Both the position numbers and the translations under genes were made by a program. Under the pieces are notes generated by a model that was not told the DNA's origin, did not search any database, and saw only the letters and a program-made list of their open reading frames with translations. From Hydractinia symbiolongicarpus (Eukaryota; Cnidaria; Hydrozoa; Anthoathecata; Hydractiniidae), in assembly GCF_029227915.1 (NCBI RefSeq), contig NC_079880.1:29445501-29509500 (forward strand): a DNA stretch of 64,000 nt, in the 5' to 3' direction. Within the stretch, counting starts at the first letter, position 1. Every line of letters begins with the position of its first letter. Positions 37,127 through 48,737 of this stretch are shown one piece after another.

Positions 37127-37428
37127 GCATGAGACTTGTAGTTTTCAAAAATGTTTTCTTTTTGATGAGACGCTGAATAAAAGAAGTTTAATGGCCGGCA
37201 AACTAAAACCCGCGACTTTCCGTAAATCCCGGACTTGGTCCGTATAGTCAAAAGTATACAAAGAAAGTACCCAGGGAGTAAACTCATTTCCCGACGATTT
37301 TTTAATTTACTTTTTTACCACTAAAACGCATGAGACTTGTAGTTTTTAAAAATGTTTTATTTTTGATGAGACGCTGAATAAAAGAAGTTTAATCGCCGGC
37401 AAACTAAAACCCGCGACTTTCCGTAAAT
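37127..37428 (-). repeat. Inverted satellite segment (302 bp, ~1.5 monomers)
   Basis: From 37,127 (GCATGAGACTTGTAG) to 37,428 (CTTTCCGTAAAT) the satellite reads on the minus strand. This is the only orientation switch I found. Read in reverse it runs from monomer position 12 through one full monomer to position 113 of the next: 305 bases minus three single-base losses gives 302. If turned back, it would need 26 bp on its left and 22 bp on its right to restore register. The short inversion with terminal losses suggests end-joining repair. Its variants (GGACCAAGTCCGGG, CATCAAAAAGAAAAC, GTCGCGGGTTTTAG) match monomers at 27.0-27.35 kb. Confidence 0.93.
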
Positions 37429-38449
37429 TTAAAAAATTGTTCGGGAAATGAGTTTACACCCTGGGTACTTTCTTTGTATACTTTTGACTTTACAGGTCTA
37501 GTCCGGGATTTACGGGAAATCGCAGGTTTTCGTTTGCCGGCGTTTAAACTTCTTTTATTCAGCGTCTCATCAAAAATGAAAACAAGTTTGAAGACTACAA
37601 GTCTCATGCGTTTTAGTGGTGAAAAAATAATTTAAAAAATCGTTCGGGAAATGAGTTTACTCCCTGGGTACTTTTTTGTATACTTTTGACTCTACGGGCC
37701 AAGCCCGGGATTTACGGTAAATCGCAGGTTTTCGTTTGCCGGCGATTAAACTTCTTTTATTCAGCGTTTCATCAAAAATGAAAACATTTTTGAAAACTAC
37801 AAGTCTCATGCGTTTTAGTGGTGAAAAAATAATTTAAAAAATCGTTCGGGAAATGAGTTTACTCCCTGGGTACTTTCTTTGTATACTTTTGATTATACGG
37901 GCCGAGTCTGGGGTTTACGGGAAATGGCGGGTTTTCGTTTGCCGGCGATTAAACTTCTTTTATTCAGCGTCTCATCAAAAATAAAACATTTTTGAAAACT
38001 ACAAGTCTCATGCGTTTTAGTGGTGAAAAGATAATTTAAAAAATCGTTCGGGAAATGAGTTTACACCCTGGGTACTTTCTTTGTATACTTTTGACTTTAC
38101 AGGTCCAGTCCGGGATTTACGGGAAATCGCAGGTTTTCGTTTGCCGGCGTTTAAACTTCTTTTATTCAGCGTCTCATCAAAAATGAAAACAAGTTTAAAG
38201 ACTACAAGTCTCATGCGTTTTAGTGGTGAAAAAATAATTTAAAAAATCGTTCTGGAAATGAGTTTACTCACAGGGTACTTTCTTTACATACATTCGACTA
38301 TACGGCCCAAGCCCGGGATTTACGGGAAATCGCGGGTTTTCGTTTGCCGGCAATTAAACATCTTTCATTAAGCGTCTCATCAAAAATGAAAACACTTTTG
38401 AAAACTACAAGTCTCATGCGTTTTAGTGGTGAAAAAAAAATTTTAAAAA

Positions 38450-41400
38450 TCGTTCGGGAAATGAGTTTACTCCCCGGGTACTTTCTTTGTAAACTTTTGA
38501 CTATACAGGCCGAGTCCGGGATTTACGGAAAGTCGCGGGTTTTAGTTTGCCGGCGATTAAACTTCTTTTATTCAGCGTCCCATCAAAAATGAAAATATTT
38601 TTGAAAACTACAAGTCTCATGCGTTTTAGTGGTGAAAAAATACTATAAAAAATTGTTCGGGAAATGAGTTTACTCCCTGGGTATTTTCTTTGTATACTTT
38701 TGACTATACGGGCCAAGTCCGGGATTTAGGGGAAATCGCTGGTTTTCGTTTGCCGGCGATTAAACCTCTTTCATTAAGCGTCTCATCAAAAATGAAAACA
38801 TTTTTGAAAACTACAAGTCTCATGCGTTTTAGTGGTGAAAAAATAATTTAAAAAATCGTTCGGAAAATGAGTTTACTCCCTGGGTACTTACTTTGTATAC
38901 TTTTGACTATACGGGCCGAGTCCGGGATTTACGGGAAGTCGCGGGTTTTCGTTTGCCGGCGATTAAACTTCTTTTATTCAGCGTCTCATCAAAAATGAAA
39001 ACATTTTTAAAAACTACAAGTCTCATGGGCTTTAGTGGTGAAATAATAATTTAAAAAATCGTTCGGGAAATGAGTTTACACCCTGGGTACTTTCTTTGTA
39101 TACTTTTGACTATACGGGCCGAGTCCGGGATTTACGGAAAATCGCGGGTTTTCGTTTGCCGGCGATTAAACTTCTTTTATTCAGCGTCCCATCAAAAATG
39201 AAAACATTTTTGAAAACTACAAGTCTCATGCGTTTTAGTGGTGAAAAAATAATTTAAAAAATCGTTCGGGAAATTAGTTTACTCCCTGGGTACTTTCTTT
39301 GTATACTTTTGACTATACGGGCCGAGTCCGCGATTTACGGAAAGTCGCGGGTTTTAGTTTGCCGGCGATTAAACTTCTTTTATTCAGCGTCTCATCAAAA
39401 ATGAAAACATTTTTAAAAACTACAAGTCTCATGCGTTTTAGTGGTGAAAAAATAATTTAAAAAATCCTTCTGGAAATGAGTTTACTCCCTGGGTACTTTC
39501 TGTGTATACTTTTGACTATACGGGCCGAGTCCGGGATTTACGGAAAGTCGCGGGTTTTAGTTTGCCGGCGATTAAACTTCTTTTATTCAGCGTCCCATCA
39601 AAAATGAAAACATTTTTGAAAACTACAAGTCTCATGCGTTTTAGTGGTGAAAAAATAATTTAAAAAATCGTTAAGGAAATGAGTTTACTCCCTGGGTACT
39701 TTCTTTGTATACTTTTGACTATACGGGCCGAGTCCGGGATTTACGGAAAGTCGCGGGTGTTAGTTTGCCGGCGATTAAACTTCTTTTATTCAGCGTCTCA
39801 TCAAAAATAAAACATTTTTAAAAACTACAAGTCTCATGCGTTTTAGTGGTGAAAAGATAATTTAAAAAATCGTTCGGGAAATGAGTTTACTCCCCGGGTA
39901 CTTTCTTTGTAAACTTTTGACTATACAGGCCGAGTCCGGGATTTACGGGAAATCGCGGGTTTTCGTTTGCCGGCGATTAAACTTCTTTTATTCAGCGTCC
40001 CATCAAAAATGAAAACATTTTTGAAAACTACAAATCTCATGCGTTTTAGTGGTGAAAAAATACTATAAAAAATTGTTCGGGAAATGAGTTTACTCCCTGG
40101 GTATTTTCTTTGTATACTTTTGACTATACGGGACAAGTCCGGGATTTAGGGGAAATCGCTGGTTTTCGTTTGCCGGCGATTAAACCTCTTTCATTAAGCG
40201 TCTCATCAAAAATGAAAACATTTTTGAAAACTACAAGTCTCATGCGTTTTAGTGGTGAAAAAATAATTTAAAAAATCGTTCGGAAAATGAGTTTACTCCC
40301 TGGGTACTTACTTTGTATACTTTTGACTATACGGGCCGAGTCCGGGATTTACGGGAAGTCGCGGGTTTTCGTTTGCCGGCGATTAAACTTCTTTTATTCA
40401 GCGTCTCATCAAAAATGAAAACATTTTTAAAAACTACAAGTCTCATGGGCTTTAGTGGTGAAATAATAATTTAAAAAATCGTTCGGGAAATGAGTTTACA
40501 CCCTGGGTACTTTCTTTGTATCCTTTTGACTATACGGGCCGAGTCCGGGATTTACGGAAAATCGCGGGTTTTCGTTTGCCGGCGATTAAACTTCTTTTAT
40601 TCAGCGTCCCATCAAAAATGAAAACATTTTTGAAAACTACAAGTCTCATGCGTTTTAGTGGTGAAAAAATAATTTAAAAAATCGTTCGGGAAATTAGTTT
40701 ACTCCCTGGGTACTTTCTTTGTATACTTTTGACTATACGGGCCGAGTCCGCGATTTACGGAAAGTCGCGGGTTTTAGTTTGCCGGCGATTAAACTTCTTT
40801 TATTCAGCGTCTCATCAAAAATGAAAACATTTTTAAAAACTACAAGTCTCATGCGTTTTAGTGGTGAAAAAATAATTTAAAAAATCCTTCTGGAAATGAG
40901 TTTACTCCCTGGGTACTTTCTGTGTATACTTTTGACTATACGGGCCGAGTCCGGGATTTACGGAAAGTCGCGGGTTTTAGTTTGCCGGCGATTAAACTTC
41001 TTTTATTCAGCGTCTCATCAAAAATGAAAACATTTTTAAAAACTACAAGTCTCATGGGCTTTAGTGGTGAAATAATAATTTAAAAAATCGTTCGGGAAAT
41101 GAGTTTACACCCTGGGTACTTTCTTTGTATCCTTTTGACTATACGGGCCGAGTCCGGGATTTACGGAAAATCGCGGGTTTTCGTTTGCCGGCGATTAAAC
41201 TTCTTTTATTCAGCGTCCCATCAAAAATGAAAACATTTTTGAAAACTACAAGTCTCATGCGTTTTAGTGGTGAAAAAATAATTTAAAAAATCGTTCGGGA
41301 AATTAGTTTACTCCCTGGGTACTTTCTTTGTATACTTTTGACTATACGGGCCGAGTCCGCGATTTACGGAAAGTCGCGGGTTTTAGTTTGCCGGCGATTA

Positions 41401-41880
41401 AACTTCTTTTATTCAGCGTCTCATCAAAAATGAAAACATTTTTAAAAACTACAAGTCTCATGCGTTTTAGTGGTGAAAAAATAATTTAAAAAATCCTTCT
41501 GGAAATGAGTTTACTCCCTGGGTACTTTCTGTGTATACTTTTGACTATACGGGCCGAGTCCGGGATTTACGGAAAGTCGCGGGTTTTAGTTTGCCGGCGA
41601 TTAAACTTCTTTTATTCAGCGTCCCATCAAAAATGAAAACATTTTTGAAAACTACAAGTCTCATGCGTTTTAGAGGTGAAAAAATAATTTAAAAAATCGT
41701 TAAGGAAATGAGTTTACTCCCTGGGTACTTTCTTTGTATACTTTTGACTATACGGGCCGAGTCCGGGATTTACGGAAAGTCGCGGGTGTTAGTTTGCCGG
41801 CGATTAAACTTCTTTTATTCAGCGTCTCATCAAAAATAAAACATTTTTAAAAAGTACAAGTCTCATGCGTTTTAGTGGTG
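38450..41880 (+). repeat. 7-mer higher-order repeat (1,420 bp) with nested 3-mer (609 bp)
   Basis: GAAAAAATACTATAAAAAATTG occurs near 38,633 and 40,053, and GTCCGCGATTTACGG and AAATTAGTTTACTCC recur with the same 1,420-bp offset. In the second unit a three-monomer block (about 40,401-41,009) is repeated at 41,010-41,618 before the sequence resumes as in unit 1. As a result CGTTAAGGAAATGAG is at about 39,669 and 41,699, ten monomers apart. Confidence 0.75.
39525..39727 (+). repeat. Monomer subfamily representative: ACGGAAAGTCGCGGGTTTTAG type
   Basis: Linked markers are ATTTACGGAAAGTCGC followed by GGGTTTTAGTTTGCCGG; most monomers read GGGAAATCGC and GGGTTTTCGTTTGCC. Members cluster at 39.3-45.3 kb, with others near 27.0, 27.2, 37.0, 38.5, 46.6, 48.7, 49.7, 50.9, 51.9, 53.9, 54.1, 56.6 and 56.8 kb, plus the inverted segment. 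I saw none before 26.9 kb. Confidence 0.77.
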
Positions 41881-44754
41881 AAAAGATAATTTAAAAAATC
41901 GTTCGGGAAATGAGTTTACACCCTGGGTACTTTCTTTGTATACTTTTGACTTTACAGGTCCAGTCCGGGATTTACAGGAAATCGCAGGTTTTCGTTTGCC
42001 GGCGTTTAAACTTCTTTTATTCAGCGTCTCATCAAAAATGAAAACAAGTTTGAAAACTACAAGTCTTATGCGTTTTAGTGGTGAAAAAATAATTTAAAAA
42101 ATCGTTCGGGAAATGAGTTTACTCCCTGGGTACTTTCTTTGTATACTTTTGACTATACGGGCCGAGTCCGGGATTTACGGAAATCGCAGGTTTACGTTTG
42201 CCGGCGTTTAAACTTCTTTTATTCAGCGTCTCATCAAAAATGAAAACAAGTTTGAAGACTACAAATCTCATGCGTTTTAGTGGTGAAAAAATAATTTAAA
42301 AAATCGTTCGGGAAATGAGTTTACTCCCTGGGTACTTTCTTTGTATACTTTTCACTATACGGGCCAAGCCCGGGATTTACGGGAAATCGCGGGTTTTCGT
42401 TTGCCGGCGATTAAACTTTTTTTATTCAGCGTCTCATCAAAAATGAAAACATTTTTGAAAACTACAAGTCTTATGCGTTTTAGTGGTGAAAAAATAATTT
42501 AAAAAATCGTTCTGGAAATGAGTTTACTCACAGGGTACTTTCTTTATATACATTCGACTATACGGTCCAAGCCCGGGATTTACGGGAAATCGCTGGTTTT
42601 CGTTTGCCGGCTATTAAACCTCTTTCATTAAGCGTCTCATCAAAAATGAAAACATTTTTGAAAACTACAAGTCTCATGCGTTTTAGTGGTGAAAAAATAA
42701 TTTAAAAAATCGTTCGGGAAATGAGTTTACTCCCTGGGTACTTTCTTTGTATACTTTTGACTATACGGGCCGAGTCCGCGATTTACGGAAAGTCGCGGGT
42801 TTTAGTTTGCCGGCGATTAAACTTCTTTTATTCAGCGTCTCATCAAAAATGAAAACATTTTTAAAAACTACAAGTCTCATGCGTTTTAGTGGTGAAAAAA
42901 TAATTTAAAAAATCCTTCTGGAAATGAGTTTACACCCTGGGTACTTTCTTTGTATACTTTTGACTATACGGGCCGAGTCCGGGATTTACGGAAAATCGCG
43001 GGTTTTCGTTTGCCGGCGATTAAACTTCTTTTATTCAGCGTGCCATCAAAAATGAAAACATTTTTGAAAACTACAAGTCTCATGCGTTTTAGTGGTGAAA
43101 AAATAATTTAAAAAATCGTTCGGGAAATGAGTTTACTCCCTGGGTACTTTCTTTGTATACTTTTGACTATACGGGCCGAGTCCGCGATTTACGGAAAGTC
43201 GCGGGTTTTAGTTTGCCGGCGATTAAACCTCTTTCATTAAGCGTCTCATCAAAAATGAAAACATTTTTGAAAACTACAAGTCTCATGCGTTTTAGTGGTG
43301 AAAAAATAATTTAAAAAATCGTTCGGAAAATGAGTTTACTCCCTGGGTACTTTCTTTGTATACTTTTGACTATACGGGCCGAGTCCGGGATTTACGGGAA
43401 GTCGCGGTTTTCGTTTGCCGGCGATTAAACTTCTTTTATTCAGCGTCTCATCAAAAATGAAAACATTTTTAAAAACTACAAGTCTCATGGGCTTTAGTGG
43501 TGAAATAATAATTTAAAAAATCGTTCGGGAAATGAGTTTACACCCTGGGTACTTTCTTTGTATACTTTTGACTATACGGGCCGAGTCCGGGATTTACGGA
43601 AAGTCGCGGGTTTTAGTTTGCCGGCGATTAAACTTCTTTTATTCAGCGTCTCATCAAAAATGAAAACATTTTTAAAAACTACAAGTCTCATGCGTTTTAG
43701 TGGTGAAAAAATAATTTAAAAAATCGTTCGGGAAATGAGTTTACTCCCTGGGTACTTTCTTTGTATACTTTTGACTATACGGGCCGAGTCCGGGATTTAC
43801 GGAAAGTCGCGGGTTTTAGTTTGCCGGCGATTAAACTTCTTTTATTCAGCGTCCCATCAAAAATGAAAATATTTTTGAAAACTACAAGTCTCATGCGTTT
43901 TAGTGGTGAAAAAATAATATAAAAAATCGTTCGGGAAATGAGTTTACTCCCTGGGTATTTTCTTTGTATACTTTTGACTATACGGGCCAAGCCCGGGATT
44001 TAGGGGAAATCGCGGGTTTTCGTTTGCCGGCGATTAAACTTCTTTTATTCAGCGTCTCATCAAAAATGAAAACATTTTTAAAAACTACAAGTCTTATGGG
44101 CTGTAGTGGTGAAATAATAATTTAAAAAATCGTTTGGGAAATGAGTTTACACCCTGGGTACTTTCTTTGTATACTTTTGACTATACGGGCCGAGTCCGGG
44201 ATTTACGGAAAATCGCGGGTTTTCGTTTGCCGGCGATTAAACTTCTTTTATTCAGCGTCCCATCAAAAATGAAAACATTTTTGAAAACTACAAGTCTCAT
44301 GCGTTTTAGTGGTGAAAAAATAATTTAAAAAATCGTTCGGGAAATGAGTTTACTCCCTGGGTACTGTCTTTGTATACTTTTGACTATACGGGCCGAGTCC
44401 GCGATTTACGGAAAGTCGCGGGTTTTAGTTTGCCGGCGATTAAACTTCTTTTATTGAGCGTCTCATCAAAAATGAAAACATTTTTAAAAACTACAAGTCT
44501 CATGCGATTTAGTGGTGAAAAAATAATTTAAAAAATCCTTCTTGAAATGAGTTTACTCCCTGGGTACTTTCTGTGTATACTTTTGACTATACGGGCCGAG
44601 TCCGGGATTTACGGAAAGTCGCGGGTTTTAGTTTGCCGGCGATTAAACTTCTTTTATTCAGCGTCCCATCAAAAATGAAAACATTTTTGAAAACTACAAG
44701 TCTCATGCGTTTTAGTGGTGAAAAAATAATTTAAAAAATCGTTAAGGAAATGAG

Positions 44755-45564
44755 TTTACTCCCTGGGTACTTTCTTTGTATACTTTTGACTATACGGGCC
44801 GAGTCCGGGATTTACGGAAAGTCGCGGGTGTTAGTTTGCCGGCGATTAAACTTCTTTTATTCAGCGTCTCATCAAAAATAAAACATTTTTAAAAACTACA
44901 AGTCTCATGCGTTTTAGTGGTGAAAAGATAATTTAAAAAATCGTTCGGGAAATGAGTTTACACCCTGGGTACTTTCTTTGTATACTTTTGACTTTACAGG
45001 TCCAGTCCGGGATTTACGGGAAATCGCAGGTTTTCGTTTGCCGGCGTTTAAACTTCTTTTATTCAGCGTCTCATCAAAAATGAAAACAAGTTTGAAAACT
45101 ACAAGTCTCATGCGTTTTAGTGGTGAAAAAATAATTTAAAAAATCGTTCGGGAAATGAGTTTACTCCCTGGGTACTTTCTTTGTATACTTTTGACTATAC
45201 GGGCCGAGTCCGGGATTTACGGAAAGTCGCGGGTGTTAGTTTGCCGGCGATTAAACTTCTTTTATTCAGCGTCTCATCAAAAATAAAACATTTTTAAAAA
45301 CTACAAGTCTCATGCGTTTTAGTGGTGAAAAGATAATTTAAAAAATCGTTCGGGAAATGAGTTTACACCCTGGGTACTTTCTTTGTATACTTTTGACTTT
45401 ACAGGTCCAGTCCGGGATTTACGGGAAATCGCAGGTTTTCGTTTGCCGGCGTTTAAACTTCTTTTATTCAGCGTCTCATCAAAAATGAAAACAAGTTTGA
45501 AAACTACAAGTCTCATGCGTTTTAGTGGTGAAAAAATAATTTAAAAAATCGTTCGGGAAATGAG
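44755..45564 (+). repeat. Dimeric higher-order repeat (405 bp), two copies
   Basis: A GTCGCGGGTGTTAG monomer with ATCAAAAATAAAACATTTTTA (one base short) alternates with an ACTTTACAGGTCCAG monomer that ends ACAAGTTTGAAAAC. The pair repeats at a 405-bp offset. A third, more diverged pair follows to about 45,950. Confidence 0.75.
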
Positions 45565-45959
45565 TTTACTCCCTGGGTACTTTCTTTGTATACTTTTGAC
45601 TATACGGGCCGAGTCCGGGATTTACGGAAATCGCGGGTTTTAGTTTGCCGGCGATTAAACTTCTTTTATCCAGCGTCTCATCAAAAATAAAACATTTTTG
45701 AAAACTACAAGTCTCATGCGTTTTAGTGGTGAAAAGATAATTTAAAAAATCATTCGGGAAATGAGTTTACACCCTGGGTACTTTCTTTGTATACTTTTGA
45801 CTTTACAGGTCCAGTCCGGGATTTACGGGAAATCGCAGGTTTTCGTTTGCCGGCGTTTAAACTTCTTTTATTCAGCGTCTCATCAAAAATGAAAACAAGT
45901 TTGAAGACTACAAATCTCATGCGTTTTAGTGGTGAAAAAATAATTTAAAAAATCGTTCG

Positions 45960-48737
45960 GGAAATGAGTTTACTCCCTGGGTACTTTCTTAGTATACTTT
46001 TCACTATACGGGCCAAGCCTGGGATTTACGGGAAATCGCGGGTTTTCGTTTGCCGGCGATTAAACTTTTTTTATTCAGCGTCTCATCAAAAATGAAAACA
46101 TTTTTGAAAACTACAAGTCTTATGCGTTTTAGTGGTGAAAAAATAATTTAAAAAATCGTTCTGGAAATGAGTTTACTCACAGGGTACTTTCTTTATATAC
46201 ATTCGACTATACGGTCCAAGCCCGGGATTTACGGGAAATCGCTGGTTTTCGTTTGCCGGCGATTAAACCTCTTTCATTAAGCGTCTCATCAAAAATGAAA
46301 ACATTTTTGAAAACTACAAGTCTCATGCGTTTTAGTGGTGAAAAAATAATTTAAAAAATCGTTCGGAAAATGAGTTTACTTCCTGGGTACTTTCTTTGTA
46401 TACTTTTGACTATACGGGCCGAGTCCGGGATTTACGGGAAGTTGCGGTTTTCGTTTGCCGGCGATTAAACTTCTTTGATTCAGCGTCTCATCAAAAATGA
46501 AAACATTTTTAAAAACTACAAGTCTCATGGGCTTTAGTGGTGAAATAATAATTTAAAAAATCGTTTGGGAAATGAGTTTACTCCCTGGGTACTTTCTTTG
46601 TATACTTTTGACTATACGGGCCGAGTCCGGGATTTACGGAAAGTCGCGGGTTTTAGTTTGCCGGCGATTAAACTTCTTTTATTCAGCGTCTCATCAAAAA
46701 TAAAACATTTTTGAAAACTACAAGTCTCATGCGTTTTAGTGGTGAAAAGATAATTTAAAAAATCGTTCGGGAAATGAGTTTACACCCTGGGTACTTTCTT
46801 TGTATACTTTTGACTTTACAGGTCCTGTCCGGGATTTACGGGAAATCGCAGGTTTTCGTTTGCCGGCGTTTAAACTTCTTTTATTCAGCGTCTCATCAAA
46901 AATGAAAACAAGTTTGAAGACTACAAGTCTCATGGGCCTTAGTAGTGAAATAATAATTTAAAAAATCGTTCGGGAAATGAGTTTACACCCTGGGTACTTT
47001 CTTTGTATACTTTTAACTATACGGGCCAAGCCCGGGATTTACGGGAAATCGCGGGTTTTCCTTTGCCGGCGATTAAACCACTTTCATCAAGCGTCTCATC
47101 AAAAATGAAAACATTTCTGAAAACTACAAGTCTCATGCGTTTTAGTGGTGAAAAAATAATTTAAAAAATCGTTCGGGGAATGAGTTTACTCCCTGGGTAC
47201 TTTCTTTGTATACTTTTGAATATACGGGCCGAGTCCGGGATTTACGGGAAATCGCGGGTTTTCGTTTGCCGGCGATTAAACTTCTTTTATTCAGCGTCTC
47301 ATCAAAAAGGAAAACATTTTTAAAAACTACAAGTCTCATGGGCTTTATTTGTGAAATAATAATTTAAAAAATCGTTTGTCAAATGAGTTTACTCCCTGAG
47401 TACTTTCTTTGTATACTTTTGACTATACGGGCCGAGTCCGGGATTCACGGGAAATCGCAGGTTTTCGTTTGCCGGCGATTAAACTTCTTTTATTCAGCGT
47501 CTCATCAAAAATGAAAACATTTCTTAAAAAAAAAAAGTCTTATGCGTTTTAGTGGTGAAAAAATAATTAAAAAAATCGTTCTGGAAGTGAGTTTACTCAC
47601 AGGGTACTTTCTTTGTATACATTCGACTATACGGGCCAAGCCCGGGATTTAGGGGAAATCGCTGGTTTTCGTTTGCCGGCGATTAAACCTCTTTCATTAA
47701 GCGTCTCATCAATAATGAAAACATTTTTAAAAACTACAAGTGTCATGCGTTATAGTGGTGAAAAAATAATTTAAAAAGTCGTTCGGAAAATGAGTTTACT
47801 CCCTGGGTACTTTCTTTGTATAATTTTGACTATATGGGCCGAGTCCGGGATTTACGGGAAATCGCGGGTTTTCGTTTGCCGGCGATTAAACTTCTTTTAT
47901 TCAGCGTCTCATCAAAAATGAAAACATTTTTAAAAACTACAAGTCTCATGGGCTTTAGTGGTGAAATAATAATTTAAAAAATCGTTTGGGAAATGAGTTT
48001 ACTCCCTGGGTACTTTCTTTGTATACTTTTTACTATACGGGCCGAGTCCGGGATTCACGGGAAATCGCAGGTTTTCGTTTGCCGGCGATTAAACTTCTTT
48101 TATTCAGCGTCTCATCAAAAATGAAAACATTTTTGAAAACTACAAGTCTTATGCGTTTTAGTGGTGAAAAAATAATTAAAAAAATCGTTCTGGAAGTGAG
48201 TTTACTCACAGGGTACTTTCTTTGTATACATTCGACTATACGGGCCAAGCCCGGGATTTAGAGGAAATCGCTGGTTTTCGTTTGCCGGCGATTAAACCTC
48301 TTTCATTAAGCGTCTCATCAAAAATGAAAACATTTTTGAAAACTACAAGTCTCATGCGTTTTAGTGGTGAAAAAATAATTTAAAAAGTCGTTCGGAAAAT
48401 GAGTTTACTCCCTGGGTACTTTCTTTGTATACTTTTGACTATATGGGCCGAGTCCGGGATTTACGGGAAATTGCGGGTTTTCGTTTGCCGGCGAGTAAAC
48501 TTCTGTTATTCAGCGTCCCATCAAAAATGAAAACATTTTTGAAAACTACAAGTCTCATGCGTTTAAGTGGTGAAAAAATAATTTAAAAAATCGTTCGGGA
48601 AATGAGTATACTCCCTGGGTACTTTCTTTGTATACTTTTGACTATACGGGTTGAGTCCGGGATTTACGGAAAGTCGCGGGTTTTAGTTTGCCGGCGATTA
48701 AACTTCTTTTATTCAGTGTCCCATCAAAAATGAAAAC
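45960..48737 (+). repeat. Segmental duplication, copy 1 (offset 5,273 bp)
   Basis: About 2.8 kb matches 51,233-54,011 at an offset of 5,273-5,274 bp (26 monomers). Shared rarities include TTAGTATACTTTTCAC at about 45,990, GATTAAACTTTTTTTATTC, AAGTTGCGGTTTTCG, CATCAAAAAGGAAAAC, CGTTTGTCAAATGAG and the oligo-A variant at 47,526. The copies differ by a few substitutions (TTTATTTGTG here, TTTAGTTGTG there; GGGCCAAG here, GGGCAAAG there). The match ends near 48,737, where this copy reads ACAAGTTTGAAG. Confidence 0.8.
47526..47536 (+). repeat. Oligo-A variant, second copy
   Basis: Eleven A residues follow CATTTCTT and precede GTCTTATGCG, in place of GAAAACTACAAGTCT. It lies in the segment duplicated 5,273 bp downstream. 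Confidence 0.85.

Noticed and set aside
37099-37287. A minus-strand frame that looks different from the others
   Set aside because: It is the usual plus-strand satellite frame read through the inverted segment, not a new gene.
37404-37607. A 67-residue minus-strand frame with a unique end
   Set aside because: The unusual end comes from the inversion junction at 37,428; the rest is the common 65-residue frame.
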